From NCBI RefSeq assembly GCF_019711495.1, contig NZ_JAIGNM010000001.1, forward strand, positions 1-64,000: a stretch of 64,000 nt of DNA, read 5' to 3'. Numbering within the stretch: the stretch's first letter is position 1; each line of letters starts with the position of its first letter. The notes under the pieces are model-generated. The model was not told the DNA's origin, made no database searches, and worked only from the letters and a program-made list of their open reading frames with translations. This document shows, piece by piece, positions 1-8,452 of the stretch. The DNA comes from Qipengyuania xiamenensis (GTDB lineage: Bacteria > Pseudomonadota > Alphaproteobacteria > Sphingomonadales > Sphingomonadaceae). A program made the translations under genes and the position numbers.

Positions 1-75
1 TGGTGACCCGTACGGGAATCGAACCCGTGTTTCAGCCGTGAAAGGGCCGCGTCCTAACCGCTAGACGAACGGGCC
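1..75 (-). tRNA. tRNA-Glu (anticodon TTC)
   Basis: Read on the minus strand this is a complete cloverleaf. The acceptor stem GGCCCGT pairs with ACGGGTC through one G-U pair, and the 3' CCA is encoded at the very edge of the window. The anticodon loop CCTTTCACG carries TTC, and the T arm contains GGTTCGATTCC. It lies just downstream of recJ on the same strand. I see no integrase or repeated tRNA fragment nearby that would suggest use as an attachment site. Confidence 0.95.
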
Positions 76-160
76 ACGGGCCCTTGGGGGCTCGGTGGCG
101 TGGCGGCGCAATTAGGCGTGGTCGCCGAAAGCGTCAACCCTCAATTCGGCAAGTTTGCGA

Positions 161-1945
161 TCAATCTGCAAAAGCAGCGTCTTCAAGGTGCAGTTCGGCC
201 TGCGGACGGCTGCCCCAATCGTCGATCTTCACACGCCCTGCCAGCCACAGCCTGCGCCCGCGCGATCCATGGAGCAACGCCTGCCCCATGTCGCTGTCGG
301 CAGCGCGGAAAGCGATTCCCTTGAAGCTCTTGCCATCGTCCCCGCTGGCAATCAGCCGGACGTGGTCGGTGCCGACGATATCGCACTTTACCAGCCTGAC
401 GGGACCGACTGCAACGCGCGGTCCCGGCCAGCCCATGCCATAGGGGCCGCCCTTTTCGAGCGCGTCGACCAGCGCAGGGGTAAGCCCGCCGGGCGCTACT
501 GCTAGGTCTAGCAGCATCTCGCGATTGGCATCGGCACGGGACACCGCAGCTTCGAGATGCGCATCCAGCCAGTCGGCAAATTCCTCGAGACGCGATTCCT
601 CGACCGTCAGGCCTGCCGCCATCGCGTGACCGCCCCCTTTGACGAGCAGGCCTTCCTCGCGAGCGCGGATGATGGCAGCACCCAGGTCGACACCTGCAAT
701 CGAGCGGCCCGAGCCTTTTCCTTCACCAGTCTCATCTAGCGCGATGACGAGCGAGGGCTTGCCGGTCTTCTCCTTGATCCGTCCTGCGACGATGCCGATC
801 ACGCCCGGATGCCATCCGCGCGCCGCCACGACATGGACTGCGCGGTTGTGCTGGGCGGCCAGCTGCTCTTCTGCCGCTTGCTGCACCTCGGCCTCGATGG
901 CGCGGCGTTCCTCGTTGAGGGCAGACAATTGCGCTGCGATCTCGCGTGCTTCCTCTGCATCTTCGGTGGTCAGCAGGCGGACACCCAGGGTCGATTCGCC
1001 AACGCGGCCCCCGGCATTGATCCGCGGGCCAAGTGCAAAGCCGAGATCCGAGCAGATCGGCGCGCGCTTCAGGCGGCTCGCATCGATCAGGGCGGACATG
1101 CCGATATTGTCGCGCCGACCCATGACCTTGAGCCCCTGCGCCACGAACGCGCGATTGAGACCATGCAGGGCGGCGACATCCGCCACAGTGCCCAAGGCAA
1201 CGATGTCCAGTAGGGCAAACAGGTCGGGCTCCTTGCGATCCTCGAAGAAGCCGCGCGCACGTAATTTGCGGACAAGTGCAATCGCGAGGAGGAAAGCGAC
1301 GCCTACAGCCGCAAGGTGACCGTGCGCCGCAGCAAGGTCGTTCTCGTCGAGGCGGTTGGGATTGACCAGTGCCGCCGCCCTCGGAAGCTCCGGAGAGCAC
1401 TTGTGGTGATCGACTACGATTACGTCTATCCCGGCATCGCTCGCCATCGCCAGCGCCTCGTGCGCCATCGCGCCGCAATCCACGGTGACGATCAGGCTCG
1501 ATCCGCTCTCGCCCAGCTTTACGAGTGCCTCTCCCGACGGCCCGTAACCCTCGAGCAGGCGGTCGGGAATGTAGTAGTCGGCATCCACGCCCAGATCACG
1601 CAAAAGGCGGATCAGGAGAGCAGAACTGGTGGCTCCATCCACGTCGTAGTCGCCGTAGATCGTGATCTTTTCGCGGCTCAGGATAGCCTGCGCGATGCGA
1701 TCTGCCGCGGTTTCCATGTCGTTGAACTCGGACGGGTCGGGCAAGAACTCGCGCAAGGTCGGGGTAAGGTGGCGCGGCACATCCTCGGCAGCGACTCCGC
1801 GCGCCAACAGCAACTGGCGTACGATGGCCTCATCGTCACCCATGTGACCCTGTCCAAGGTCCATGTTGCCGCCCCGCCAGCGCCATGCGCGTCCGGTAAG
1901 CGACTGCGATACGCCATTGACGTGGGGAAGTGCAGTTGTGGCCAT
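161..1945 (-). CDS. recJ: Single-stranded-DNA-specific 5'-3' exonuclease RecJ
   Basis: RecJ degrades single-stranded DNA in the RecF pathway, mismatch repair and base-excision repair. The 594-residue product has the DHH phosphoesterase motifs in order: GDYDVDG at about 98-104, TVDCG at about 154-158 and VDHH at about 178-181, all Mn2+-binding. A GGGHAMAAG DHHA1 motif follows near residue 455, and a C-terminal OB-like domain completes the protein. Length is normal for alphaproteobacterial RecJ (about 570-600). It ends in AFAD 85 bases before the tRNA-Glu. The ATG at 1945 gives a short N-terminal stretch before the first conserved block, so a start further in is possible. Confidence 0.95.
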   Translation of the reverse strand: MATTALPHVNGVSQSLTGRAWRWRGGNMDLGQGHMGDDEAIVRQLLLARGVAAEDVPRHLTPTLREFLPDPSEFNDMETAADRIAQAILSREKITIYGDYDVDGATSSALLIRLLRDLGVDADYYIPDRLLEGYGPSGEALVKLGESGSSLIVTVDCGAMAHEALAMASDAGIDVIVVDHHKCSPELPRAAALVNPNRLDENDLAAAHGHLAAVGVAFLLAIALVRKLRARGFFEDRKEPDLFALLDIVALGTVADVAALHGLNRAFVAQGLKVMGRRDNIGMSALIDASRLKRAPICSDLGFALGPRINAGGRVGESTLGVRLLTTEDAEEAREIAAQLSALNEERRAIEAEVQQAAEEQLAAQHNRAVHVVAARGWHPGVIGIVAGRIKEKTGKPSLVIALDETGEGKGSGRSIAGVDLGAAIIRAREEGLLVKGGGHAMAAGLTVEESRLEEFADWLDAHLEAAVSRADANREMLLDLAVAPGGLTPALVDALEKGGPYGMGWPGPRVAVGPVRLVKCDIVGTDHVRLIASGDDGKSFKGIAFRAADSDMGQALLHGSRGRRLWLAGRVKIDDWGSRPQAELHLEDAAFAD

Positions 1946-2029
1946 GCATTCCGTCTACAGCGCCCAAGGGTGGTGCGACAAGCGCGGCGGCGTTGACAAT
2001 CGACAGGCGCTTGCGATGAGTGTCGGGTG

Positions 2030-2515
2030 ATGACCGAGAGCCCACTCCTGATTGCCTGGCACAGCCGCACCGGAACGAGCGAGGCGCTCGCCAAGGCCGC
2101 TCTGGAGGGAGCGGGTGACCTCGCGGAGATGATCGAGGCAAGCGAGGTCCGGGAGGAGCACGTACTTGCTGCTCGTGGCTATCTGTTCGTCTGCCCCGAA
2201 AACCTCGCCACTATGAGCGGGATGATGAAAGAGATGTTCGACCGGCTCTATTACCCCGTGCTTGGGAAGATCGAGGGCAGGGCCTATGCGACGATCATCG
2301 CAGCCGGTTCGGACGGGGAGGGGGCTCAGCGCCAGCTCGATCGGATTGCAACCGGATGGCGACTGAAACGTGTGGCTGACCCGGTGATCGTGAACACCGA
2401 TGCGCAAACGCCGGAGGAAATCCTCGCGCCGAAGACCGTGTCCGACCGCGAACTGCAGCTCGCAAGGGAGATGGGAGAGGGCCTTGCACAAGGGCTTTAT
2501 GCCGGAATTTTCTAG
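2030..2515 (+). CDS. Flavodoxin-like NAD(P)H-dependent oxidoreductase family protein
   Basis: A 161-residue cytoplasmic protein of flavodoxin fold. The N-terminal strand is followed by a phosphate-binding loop, HSRTGTSEA at about 10-18, which resembles the T/S-x-T-G-x-T loop that holds the FMN phosphate. The segment FVCPENLATMSGMMKEMFDR resembles the second FMN contact of NADPH-dependent FMN reductases. The substrate is not apparent. A GTG lies directly before the ATG at 2030; I chose the ATG. It is divergent from recJ with about 80 bases between them, so the two promoters share that space. Confidence 0.7.
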   Translation: MTESPLLIAWHSRTGTSEALAKAALEGAGDLAEMIEASEVREEHVLAARGYLFVCPENLATMSGMMKEMFDRLYYPVLGKIEGRAYATIIAAGSDGEGAQRQLDRIATGWRLKRVADPVIVNTDAQTPEEILAPKTVSDRELQLAREMGEGLAQGLYAGIF

Positions 2516-2607
2516 GTTTTTTGGTCCGAAACGGTTCAATAGCCGTGAAGCAGACTCGACGAACTGGTCGCAACTCGTCAAGCATGGCCGGGAAGGGGAC
2601 GGCTTGG

Positions 2608-3429
2608 ATGGGTAGGGACGTACCGTCTGATTTTGCAGAAGGGCGCGCTTCGCAGGATTTGCCTCCGGGCATCTTCCTGCTCTTCGCGTCGGACAAACGG
2701 CCCAAGCGGCTCGATGTCATGAACGCCATTGAGGATTCTCAATCGGCGTCGATTTCGCACGACCCCTCGATGATTCCTCTCGACCGTGAAGCCGAGGGAG
2801 GTCGCGGCGCGACTGCGCATGCGGGAGACTGGGTCGAAATCCTGCAGTGGGGCATGACGTTCGACCTGCTCGGCATCGCCCCCGGACCGGGCGTCAGGTT
2901 GCCCGATATAGGGTATCGTTTCGGCTGCGCGGTGAATGTCCCCGATAGTCACACGGGCGCAATGGCGCTCGTGCCCGGGCCGCATCTTATCGACGGGGCC
3001 AACAGTCTGCCGATCGTTCGGGCCATGCTCGACCTGGCGTCGCACCTCGCCCAGACATTGCCGCAGGTAGAGGCGGTTTGCTGGTCGCCTGCCCGCAGTG
3101 CCATCGGGGCACCGCTGTTTTCCCGCACCGTGGCCGCTTGGCTATCGGGCGGACCGTTTCCTGCGCTCGGCCTCGCCGGCTTCGCGCAGCAGCAAGGTGG
3201 CAGGCTGGTCAGCGAAGGCCTGTCCTATTTTGTCGGGCAGGAATTGTCCCTGACACCCGAGCTCGCCGCCAATCCGGTCGCCGCGACGCAATTAGGCGCG
3301 CGGCTGGTTCATGAAATCGTGGGCACCGGACGGGTTGAGGAGGCGCGAAGTTTCATCACCGATACCGGCATCTCGCTCATGCTCAGTCCGCTGGACGACG
3401 GCGTAACCGTGGAGGTCTCGCCGATGTAG
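2608..3429 (+). CDS. Uncharacterised protein, possibly DUF4261-like
   Basis: I do not recognise this protein with confidence. About 273 residues, soluble, with no signal peptide or membrane segment. A conserved-looking core runs through a CWSPARSAIG block, a GGPFPALGLAGF block and a YFVGQELSLTPEL block. That order of blocks reminds me of DUF4261-type proteins in sphingomonads, which is recall rather than a search. The reading frame is open from 2521; the ATG at 2608 is preferred because AGGGGA lies about nine bases upstream. It is followed after 12 bases or more by the AHH nuclease on the same strand, so the two may be co-transcribed. Confidence 0.55.
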   Translation: MGRDVPSDFAEGRASQDLPPGIFLLFASDKRPKRLDVMNAIEDSQSASISHDPSMIPLDREAEGGRGATAHAGDWVEILQWGMTFDLLGIAPGPGVRLPDIGYRFGCAVNVPDSHTGAMALVPGPHLIDGANSLPIVRAMLDLASHLAQTLPQVEAVCWSPARSAIGAPLFSRTVAAWLSGGPFPALGLAGFAQQQGGRLVSEGLSYFVGQELSLTPELAANPVAATQLGARLVHEIVGTGRVEEARSFITDTGISLMLSPLDDGVTVEVSPM

Positions 3430-3441
3430 GCGGACACTGGG

Positions 3442-3963
3442 TTGGACGGGCGCACATGTAACGGATACGGCCGGACGAGGCTGGATTTTCGCGTGGTCAA
3501 TCGCCGCGGCGCGCCCGGTCATGTTCCGGGCCTCCAACGCCACCATCTTTTGCCGCGCCAGCTGCTCGCCCAGCGCTGCTTCGGGAAGATGTTCGAGGCG
3601 ATCGGGCGAGCTCACGTCGGCTTCGACGACTTTCGCGCCAACGGCATGCTGCTCCCCGCACAGGAAGAGACCGCCTTGCGTATGGCCTTGCCGATGCACC
3701 GCGGGCCGCACCGCGACTATAACGGCATGGTCATAGAACGCGTCGGGCACATCGAATGCTGCTGGTCGCGCAAGCGCATCAGCGATCCGGAAACGGCGAA
3801 GGAAGATGCCCTGATGCGGCTCGGCCTATTGCAGGCTGCCCTGCGCAAGCGGTTGCTCGACGGGGCGAGGCCCTTCCTGCTCAATCGGCGCGATCCGAGC
3901 GCGAGCAAGCCCGATTTCACCGAGCTAGACGCGCTTGCAGAACAGTTATGGCATGCGACCTAG
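3442..3963 (+). CDS. AHH-family nuclease (HNH/endonuclease VII superfamily)
   Basis: The protein has the hallmarks of the AHH branch of HNH/EndoVII nucleases: LQRHHLLPRQL with paired histidines at about 34-35, FDDFRANGMLLP at about 61-72 with the conserved NG, then MHRGPHRDYN at about 85-94. In the family these histidines form the metal-dependent nuclease centre. AHH domains usually sit at the C-terminus of secreted polymorphic toxins; here the domain makes up nearly the whole 173-residue protein, with no delivery domain or adjacent immunity gene. The start is uncertain: TTG at 3442, or GTG at 3493, which would still keep the domain intact. It overlaps the convergent downstream gene by four bases. 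Confidence 0.7.
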   Translation: MDGRTCNGYGRTRLDFRVVNRRGAPGHVPGLQRHHLLPRQLLAQRCFGKMFEAIGRAHVGFDDFRANGMLLPAQEETALRMALPMHRGPHRDYNGMVIERVGHIECCWSRKRISDPETAKEDALMRLGLLQAALRKRLLDGARPFLLNRRDPSASKPDFTELDALAEQLWHAT

Positions 3964-4928
3964 GCGGTAGCCTTCGCCAGCGCTTCCTTGGCGGCGATGT
4001 ATTCGCTTTCGAGACGCGCGACCATGTCCGCGACCGGGCCGACGCTCTTGACCGTGCCGATGCCCTGGCCCGAACCCCAGATGTCCTTCCACGCCTTGGC
4101 CTTGGTGTTGCCGCCGCTGCCGAAGTTCATCTTGCTCGGATCGCTTTCCGGCAGGTTTTCCGGGTCGAGGCCGGCGTTCTCGATGCTTGAGCGCAGGTAG
4201 TTGCCGTGCACGCCGGTGAAGAGGTTCGAATAGACGATGCCGTCGGCACTGCCCTCGACGATACCCTGCTTGTAGCCTTCGACCGCATTGGCCTCCTCGG
4301 TCGCGATCCACGGCGATCCGATATAGGCGAAGTCCGCACCAAGCGCCTGTGCAGCGAGGATCGAGCGGCCATGCGCAATCGAACCTGATAGCGCGACCAG
4401 CCCGTCGAACCATTCGCGGATTTCCTGCATAAGCGCGAAGGGGCTGAGAGTACCGGCATGGCCGCCGGCGCCCGCAGCAACGGGGATGAGACCGTCGGCA
4501 CCCTTTTCGATCGCCTTGTGCGCAAAGCGGTTGTTGATCACGTCATGCATGGTGATGCCGCCCCAGCCGCGTACCGCGTTGAAGATCTCCTCACGTGCGC
4601 CGAGCGAGGTGATCACCAGCGGAACCTGCCATTTCGCGCAGGTCGCCATGTCGGCTTCGATCCGGTCGTTCGAACGGTGGACGATCTGGTTGACCGCGAA
4701 GGGCGCAGCCGGATTGTCGGGATTGTCGCGATTGTGCGCTGCCAGTTCCTCGGTGATCCGGTGGAGCCATTCGTCCAGCTCACTTTGCGGACGAGCGTTG
4801 AGGGCAGGGAAACTGCCGACGATGCCGGCCTTGCACTGCGCGATGACCAGTTCCGGTCCCGAAACGATGAAAAGGGGCGATCCGATAACCGGAATGCGCA
4901 GCTTGTCGAAGGGGGCGGGCAGGGTCAT
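3960..4928 (-). CDS. Nitronate monooxygenase-like FMN-dependent oxidoreductase
   Basis: A TIM-barrel flavoprotein of the nitronate monooxygenase/2-nitropropane dioxygenase family, 322 residues. The N-terminal PVIGSPLFIVSGPELV and the FMN-binding segment AAGAGGHAGT at about 151-160, including a histidine at the place of the family's catalytic residue, support this. LGADFAYIGSPWIAT is the usual phosphate-binding strand near the C-terminus. The ATG at 4928 (MTLPAPFDKL) begins the conserved domain; an upstream open frame has no support. It lies 79 bases downstream of the amidohydrolase on the same strand, separated by a palindrome that may be an operator. The true substrate is not deducible. Confidence 0.85.
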   Translation of the reverse strand: MTLPAPFDKLRIPVIGSPLFIVSGPELVIAQCKAGIVGSFPALNARPQSELDEWLHRITEELAAHNRDNPDNPAAPFAVNQIVHRSNDRIEADMATCAKWQVPLVITSLGAREEIFNAVRGWGGITMHDVINNRFAHKAIEKGADGLIPVAAGAGGHAGTLSPFALMQEIREWFDGLVALSGSIAHGRSILAAQALGADFAYIGSPWIATEEANAVEGYKQGIVEGSADGIVYSNLFTGVHGNYLRSSIENAGLDPENLPESDPSKMNFGSGGNTKAKAWKDIWGSGQGIGTVKSVGPVADMVARLESEYIAAKEALAKATA

Positions 4929-4991
4929 GGGCAGGCGGCTCCTCTCAATTGTTGGCGGGTGCGTATGGCGCGCAAGCGGTATTGTCGAGAG

Positions 4992-5010
4992 TGACGTTAC
5001 GTAAACGTCA
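4992..5010. promoter_or_regulatory. 19-bp inverted repeat upstream of the nitronate monooxygenase-like gene
   Basis: TGACGTT-ACGTA-AACGTCA is a perfect 7+7 inverted repeat. It overlaps the stop codon of the amidohydrolase gene and lies 64 bases upstream of the start at 4928. The size and dyad symmetry fit a dimeric repressor of TetR type. No regulator gene is adjacent, so the binding protein is unknown. Confidence 0.5.
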
Positions 5011-6069
5011 GCCGGCGGGGAGCACGTGTTCAATACCGTAGACCCGCGCCGCGGTGCCGGCGAAGAGGGCGTGCTTCTCGTCTGTCGAATGGCTCTGCGC
5101 CAAGCGCTTGAAGGCGTTCCAGAGGACTTCGTAGCTCGCGCCCCAGCGGTCGACCGGGTAATTCGATTCGAACATCGCGCGATCCGCACCGAAGCTTTCG
5201 ATGCAGGTTTCGATATAGGGGCGCCAGAGGCCAGCCAGATGTTCCGAGGAATGGCCCGTCATCGGACCGTCTTCGGGCAGGCCGCAGAATGCCATCGCCA
5301 ATCCGCCCAGCTTCACGTGCACGTTATCGCACTCTGCCAGCGCATGGATGGAGCGGCGCCAGCGATCGAAGTTCTCATGCAGCTTGCCGCGATAACAGGC
5401 GATATTCAGGGGCGTTCCGCAGTGATCGAGCACGATAGTCTGGTCGGGAAAGGCACGGGCGAGGTCGAGCACGTCGCCAAGCTGCGGCTCGAGCAGCCAT
5501 GCATCGAACGTCAGGCCATGCTTGGCATAGGCGGCAAAGCCTTCGCGGAATGCATCGGAAAGGTACAGGCCTTCGGGCGCATGGAACGGAGGGCCGAGCA
5601 CTTCGGGATCGGCGTCCCACGCGGCGGCGTGGCGGATACCGCGAAAACGGCCGTTACCTGCGGCAACCAGCGCCTCGATCACCGGATTGACCTTGTCGCC
5701 CAGCGTGAGGTCCGCATGGCCCACGATTCCTGCGCAGGGACGATAGTCTCCGTAGAGCCCGCTCGCCCCCTGTGCTGCGACACCGTTCACGAATTCGACT
5801 TCGCCCACGCTCTTCATCTCGTCGCCGCGGCTGGCGTCGTAGAAGGCGCCGCATTCCATGAAGACCGTGCCCACGATGTTGTGGCCGCCCTCCAGTCCGC
5901 CGCGCGTATCCTGTTGCAGCTCGTCGAAGGTGTAATAGGCCGCGCCCGCGATCGCTTCGATGAAGTCGTGACGCGGCTCGGGGAAGGCAGGGACCAGCGG
6001 ACGCAAGTCCCACAGGTGGTGATGCGGATCGATGATCGGCAGGTCGGGCTCGAGTATCGTTTCGCTCAT
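5008..6069 (-). CDS. Amidohydrolase-2 family metal-dependent hydrolase
   Basis: 353 residues of TIM-barrel amidohydrolase related to L-fuconolactonase and 2-pyrone-4,6-dicarboxylate lactonase. The motif DPHHHLWDL (about 14-22) provides the first metal histidines. GIRHAAAWD, VLDHCGTP and FESNYPVDRWG mark later barrel strands, the last carrying the catalytic aspartate region. It is probably a lactonase or decarboxylase acting on a cyclic metabolite, but the substrate cannot be read from sequence. It is followed on the same strand by the nitronate monooxygenase-like gene, and a dyad-symmetric site lies about 70 bases upstream. Confidence 0.85.
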   Translation of the reverse strand: MSETILEPDLPIIDPHHHLWDLRPLVPAFPEPRHDFIEAIAGAAYYTFDELQQDTRGGLEGGHNIVGTVFMECGAFYDASRGDEMKSVGEVEFVNGVAAQGASGLYGDYRPCAGIVGHADLTLGDKVNPVIEALVAAGNGRFRGIRHAAAWDADPEVLGPPFHAPEGLYLSDAFREGFAAYAKHGLTFDAWLLEPQLGDVLDLARAFPDQTIVLDHCGTPLNIACYRGKLHENFDRWRRSIHALAECDNVHVKLGGLAMAFCGLPEDGPMTGHSSEHLAGLWRPYIETCIESFGADRAMFESNYPVDRWGASYEVLWNAFKRLAQSHSTDEKHALFAGTAARVYGIEHVLPAG

Positions 6070-6141
6070 CTTCTCGTCTCCCCTCTATCGGCGCAGCTCG
6101 CGGTTGGGGCCGCCCCTGCAATCTCCATACAGCTTGGAACA

Positions 6142-6159
6142 CATGGAACACGGTCCATG
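6142..6159. promoter_or_regulatory. Inverted repeat between the amidohydrolase and M28 peptidase genes
   Basis: CATGGA-ACACGG-TCCATG is a perfect 6+6 dyad with a six-base spacer. It is preceded by a partial direct repeat, TGGAACACA/TGGAACACG. It lies 73 bases upstream of the amidohydrolase start and about 105 upstream of the divergent peptidase start. The TGGAAC/GGTCCA arms resemble IclR- or GntR-type operators, which is inference only. Confidence 0.4.
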
Positions 6160-6265
6160 CAAGGAAAACGCGTTGTCCTCTGGGTGCCGCAAGAACGGGA
6201 AAGGGCGATCGGGAATGCTTGCGCGGTCATGGCTTGGCATTACTGTGCCGCCGGGGAGGTAGGAA

Positions 6266-7129
6266 ATGGGATTGAGGGGTAAGCTCGGGATTGCCGCCGC
6301 AGGTCTTGCGGGATTCTTGATGGTTGCGGGTCACACGCAAGCGTTGCGCGCGACCGAATATGCGACAGGTATCGAAGCTTTCGTCGGCGAACGGGTCACG
6401 ACCGAACAGCGCCGGACTGCGGCTGTCCGGATCATGTCGGAACTGGCCGAAGCCGGGATCGATGCCAAGCTTCAGCCCTATGATACCGGCAATACGAACT
6501 GGGCGCTCGATCTCGTCTTGCCGCCTGTTTCCGGGGCCAATGTCGCGGTCGAAATTCCTTCGACCGAGCCGAGCGAGCAGACCATCGTCATCGGTGCCCA
6601 TTACGACAGCGTCAAAGGCAGTCCGGGGGCCGACGACAACGCGAGCGGCACCTATGCCGTGATCGAGCTGGCAAAGCGCGTGTCAGAGCTGCCCGTGAGG
6701 CGCATGAACGTGGTCTTCGTCTGGTTCGATCAGGAAGAAGTGGGACTGGTCGGCAGCAAGATCTTCGCTGCAAACTGGAAGGCGAGCGGGCTGCCGCTGC
6801 ACTCGATGCACAATATCGACATGATTGGCTTCGACGGGAATGGCGACGGTCGCTTCGACCTCGACGTGCCCGATGGTGAGCTTGCCGAGATATATCTCCG
6901 GGAAGCAGAGGCTCTCGGCATTCCGATCGCCCGCGATACCTTCAACAGCTCGGACCATGCGAGCTTCCGCAAGGTCGGGTTTCGCGCCGTGTGCCTGTCG
7001 GAAGATTTCTCCAACAAGGACATCAATCCGACTTACCATCGCGGCGGCGACAAGACGATCGACCGTGAATACATGCAAAGCGGCATCGACCTTGTCGCTG
7101 CAGTCACGAGGCGCCTTCTCGAAAAGTGA
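6266..7129 (+). CDS. Secreted M28-family zinc aminopeptidase
   Basis: A 287-residue peptidase of the M28 (aminopeptidase Y / glutaminyl cyclase) fold. All metal-site positions are visible: H112 in GAHYDS, D123/D124 in GADDNASG, E157/E158 in FDQEEVG (general base and ligand), D185 in HNIDMIGFD and H258 in TYHRGGD. An N-terminal hydrophobic stretch (about 7-22) acts as signal peptide or anchor, placing the enzyme in the periplasm or outside the cell. The start is well supported by GGGGAGG six bases before the ATG. It is coupled by a GTGA overlap to the small membrane protein downstream. Confidence 0.9.
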   Translation: MGLRGKLGIAAAGLAGFLMVAGHTQALRATEYATGIEAFVGERVTTEQRRTAAVRIMSELAEAGIDAKLQPYDTGNTNWALDLVLPPVSGANVAVEIPSTEPSEQTIVIGAHYDSVKGSPGADDNASGTYAVIELAKRVSELPVRRMNVVFVWFDQEEVGLVGSKIFAANWKASGLPLHSMHNIDMIGFDGNGDGRFDLDVPDGELAEIYLREAEALGIPIARDTFNSSDHASFRKVGFRAVCLSEDFSNKDINPTYHRGGDKTIDREYMQSGIDLVAAVTRRLLEK

Positions 7130-7506
7130 AGGCCGCGTGGGGAATTCTTGCCCTCAGCCTGCTGCTGTGGGTGCGGCGCGCGGCCGAATTCGCTCTTCTC
7201 GACCGGTTCGCCCCGGCTGCTTTCCTGGCTGTCGGCATGGCGTTGATGGGATGGGGCGTGGTCAGGAGGGGCAACACGTGGCGCAGGGCGATGAGGCTCT
7301 GGGGCCTCCTCATCGGATTGATCGGTCTCGCAGGGTTCGCGCTCGCGATCGCCCTCCATTGGGGTCCGCCGGTCTCGCAGCACGGTATCGAATCGCTCAC
7401 GCTTCCGTACTTCGCTGCGAGTGCATTCTACTTGCTGGGCGGTGTGTGGCTGATGATCCGGCCGCCCGTGCTGGCCGATCCGGCGGACGCTGCGTCAGTC
7501 GTCTGA
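7126..7506 (+). CDS. Small integral membrane protein of unknown function
   Basis: 126 residues with about four hydrophobic segments: near 4-16, 29-47, 60-80 and 92-112. The GTG start overlaps the stop of the M28 peptidase as GTGA, so it is translated in the same operon. No catalytic or binding motif is visible and I do not recognise a family. The last 12 bases overlap the convergent gene that ends at 7495, an antisense tail-to-tail overlap. Confidence 0.7.
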   Translation: MKAAWGILALSLLLWVRRAAEFALLDRFAPAAFLAVGMALMGWGVVRRGNTWRRAMRLWGLLIGLIGLAGFALAIALHWGPPVSQHGIESLTLPYFAASAFYLLGGVWLMIRPPVLADPADAASVV

Positions 7507-8310
7507 CGAGCTCTTGCCGCCACCTGCGCTGAGGATTTTCTCGATCCGTTCGAGCGGGATTTCCAGCCCCTCCGTATTGACCGACAGGAAGATGCGCCCG
7601 CGAGCAATCTCACGTTCGTAGAGCGTTGCCGAAACGCCATCCACGTCGGCATCCGTCAGCATCTTTGCGATCGCGCCGCCGGTTGCGCCGATTACGCTGC
7701 TGACCGCGGCGACCGAGGGAATTGCCTGCGCAGCCATGGCTCCCGCTACGGCGACGGGTCCGATACCGGGAATGGCGAGGATGGCGACACCCAGCACCGC
7801 GCCGGCAAGACCTGCCCCGGCAACTGCGCCGGCAATATCGCCGGCCCCGTGGCCTTCGATCGGTTCGTATTTCTCGGCGAGGTATTCGCTGGCGCGCCAG
7901 ACCATCGAGATCGCCTCTTCGGGCACGCCCTCGATGGTCAGCCTTCCGACAGCCTTGCGAGCGGTTTCCTGCTTCTCGAACACGGCCGTTGCGACATGTT
8001 CGCGCGAACGGTTCATCTCGTCTACGGCTTGCTGGAATGTCTGCGCAAAGCGGGAGCGTTCACGTTCGCTGCGGAAGGTGGCGCGAAGACCGGCAGAGCG
8101 GTGGAGCTTCTTTACGCTTGGCGTCTTGACCGGCCCGAACAGCGTCCTCAGCAGCATTTCTACCGTGGTGCGCCGAAGCGCCTGGTCGGTCCCGCGATTT
8201 ATCCATTCGAGCGAAGTCGGGCGCGGATGGGCGTCGTCGAGGTAGTAAAGAGCCGGAAGCTCTTCTGCCTTGACGACGTAGCCGTGCGTAATTTCCCCTG
8301 CTTCGCCCAT
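7495..8310 (-). CDS. YflT-domain (general stress) protein with a glycine-zipper membrane segment
   Basis: 271 residues. The middle section VFEKQETARKAVGRLTIEG resembles the YflT/general stress protein 17M domain, which pairs with the C-terminal segment ending in ATLYEREIARGRIFLSV. Between them is a long Gly/Ala-rich hydrophobic stretch (about 160-215) with GAVAGAGLAGAVLG repeats, typical of glycine-zipper membrane insertion. This layout is common in stress-associated proteins of alphaproteobacteria, but the biochemical role is unknown. An inverted repeat lies 22 bases upstream of the start. Confidence 0.65.
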   Translation of the reverse strand: MGEAGEITHGYVVKAEELPALYYLDDAHPRPTSLEWINRGTDQALRRTTVEMLLRTLFGPVKTPSVKKLHRSAGLRATFRSERERSRFAQTFQQAVDEMNRSREHVATAVFEKQETARKAVGRLTIEGVPEEAISMVWRASEYLAEKYEPIEGHGAGDIAGAVAGAGLAGAVLGVAILAIPGIGPVAVAGAMAAQAIPSVAAVSSVIGATGGAIAKMLTDADVDGVSATLYEREIARGRIFLSVNTEGLEIPLERIEKILSAGGGKSSSDD

Positions 8311-8332
8311 TGCGTAAGGTTACCGCAAAAGC

Positions 8333-8358
8333 AACTAATTGACAAAAACTGATTAGTT
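8333..8358. promoter_or_regulatory. Inverted repeat upstream of the YflT-domain gene
   Basis: AACTAAT and ATTAGTT form a perfect 7+7 dyad separated by 12 bases, 23-48 bases upstream of the start codon at 8310. The site is AT-rich against a GC-rich background. It could be an operator or a small hairpin in the leader; there is no direct evidence for either. Confidence 0.3.
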
Positions 8359-8452
8359 CACTTCCCTTGTCGCTACGGAAAGGCCCTGTTTCTGGCGTTT
8401 CTTTAAAGTTGGTCGGCACTGCGGCACGAATAGCGCCTCTCCAAACTTGTAC

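Noticed and set aside
1..75. tRNA-Glu and tRNA-Ala (58821-58896) as integration sites
   Set aside because: No integrase, no repeated tRNA 3' fragment and no change in gene content or composition next to either tRNA.
2608..3963. The unknown gene plus AHH nuclease as a toxin-immunity pair
   Set aside because: The upstream protein is longer than usual immunity proteins, precedes rather than follows the nuclease, and there is no delivery module.
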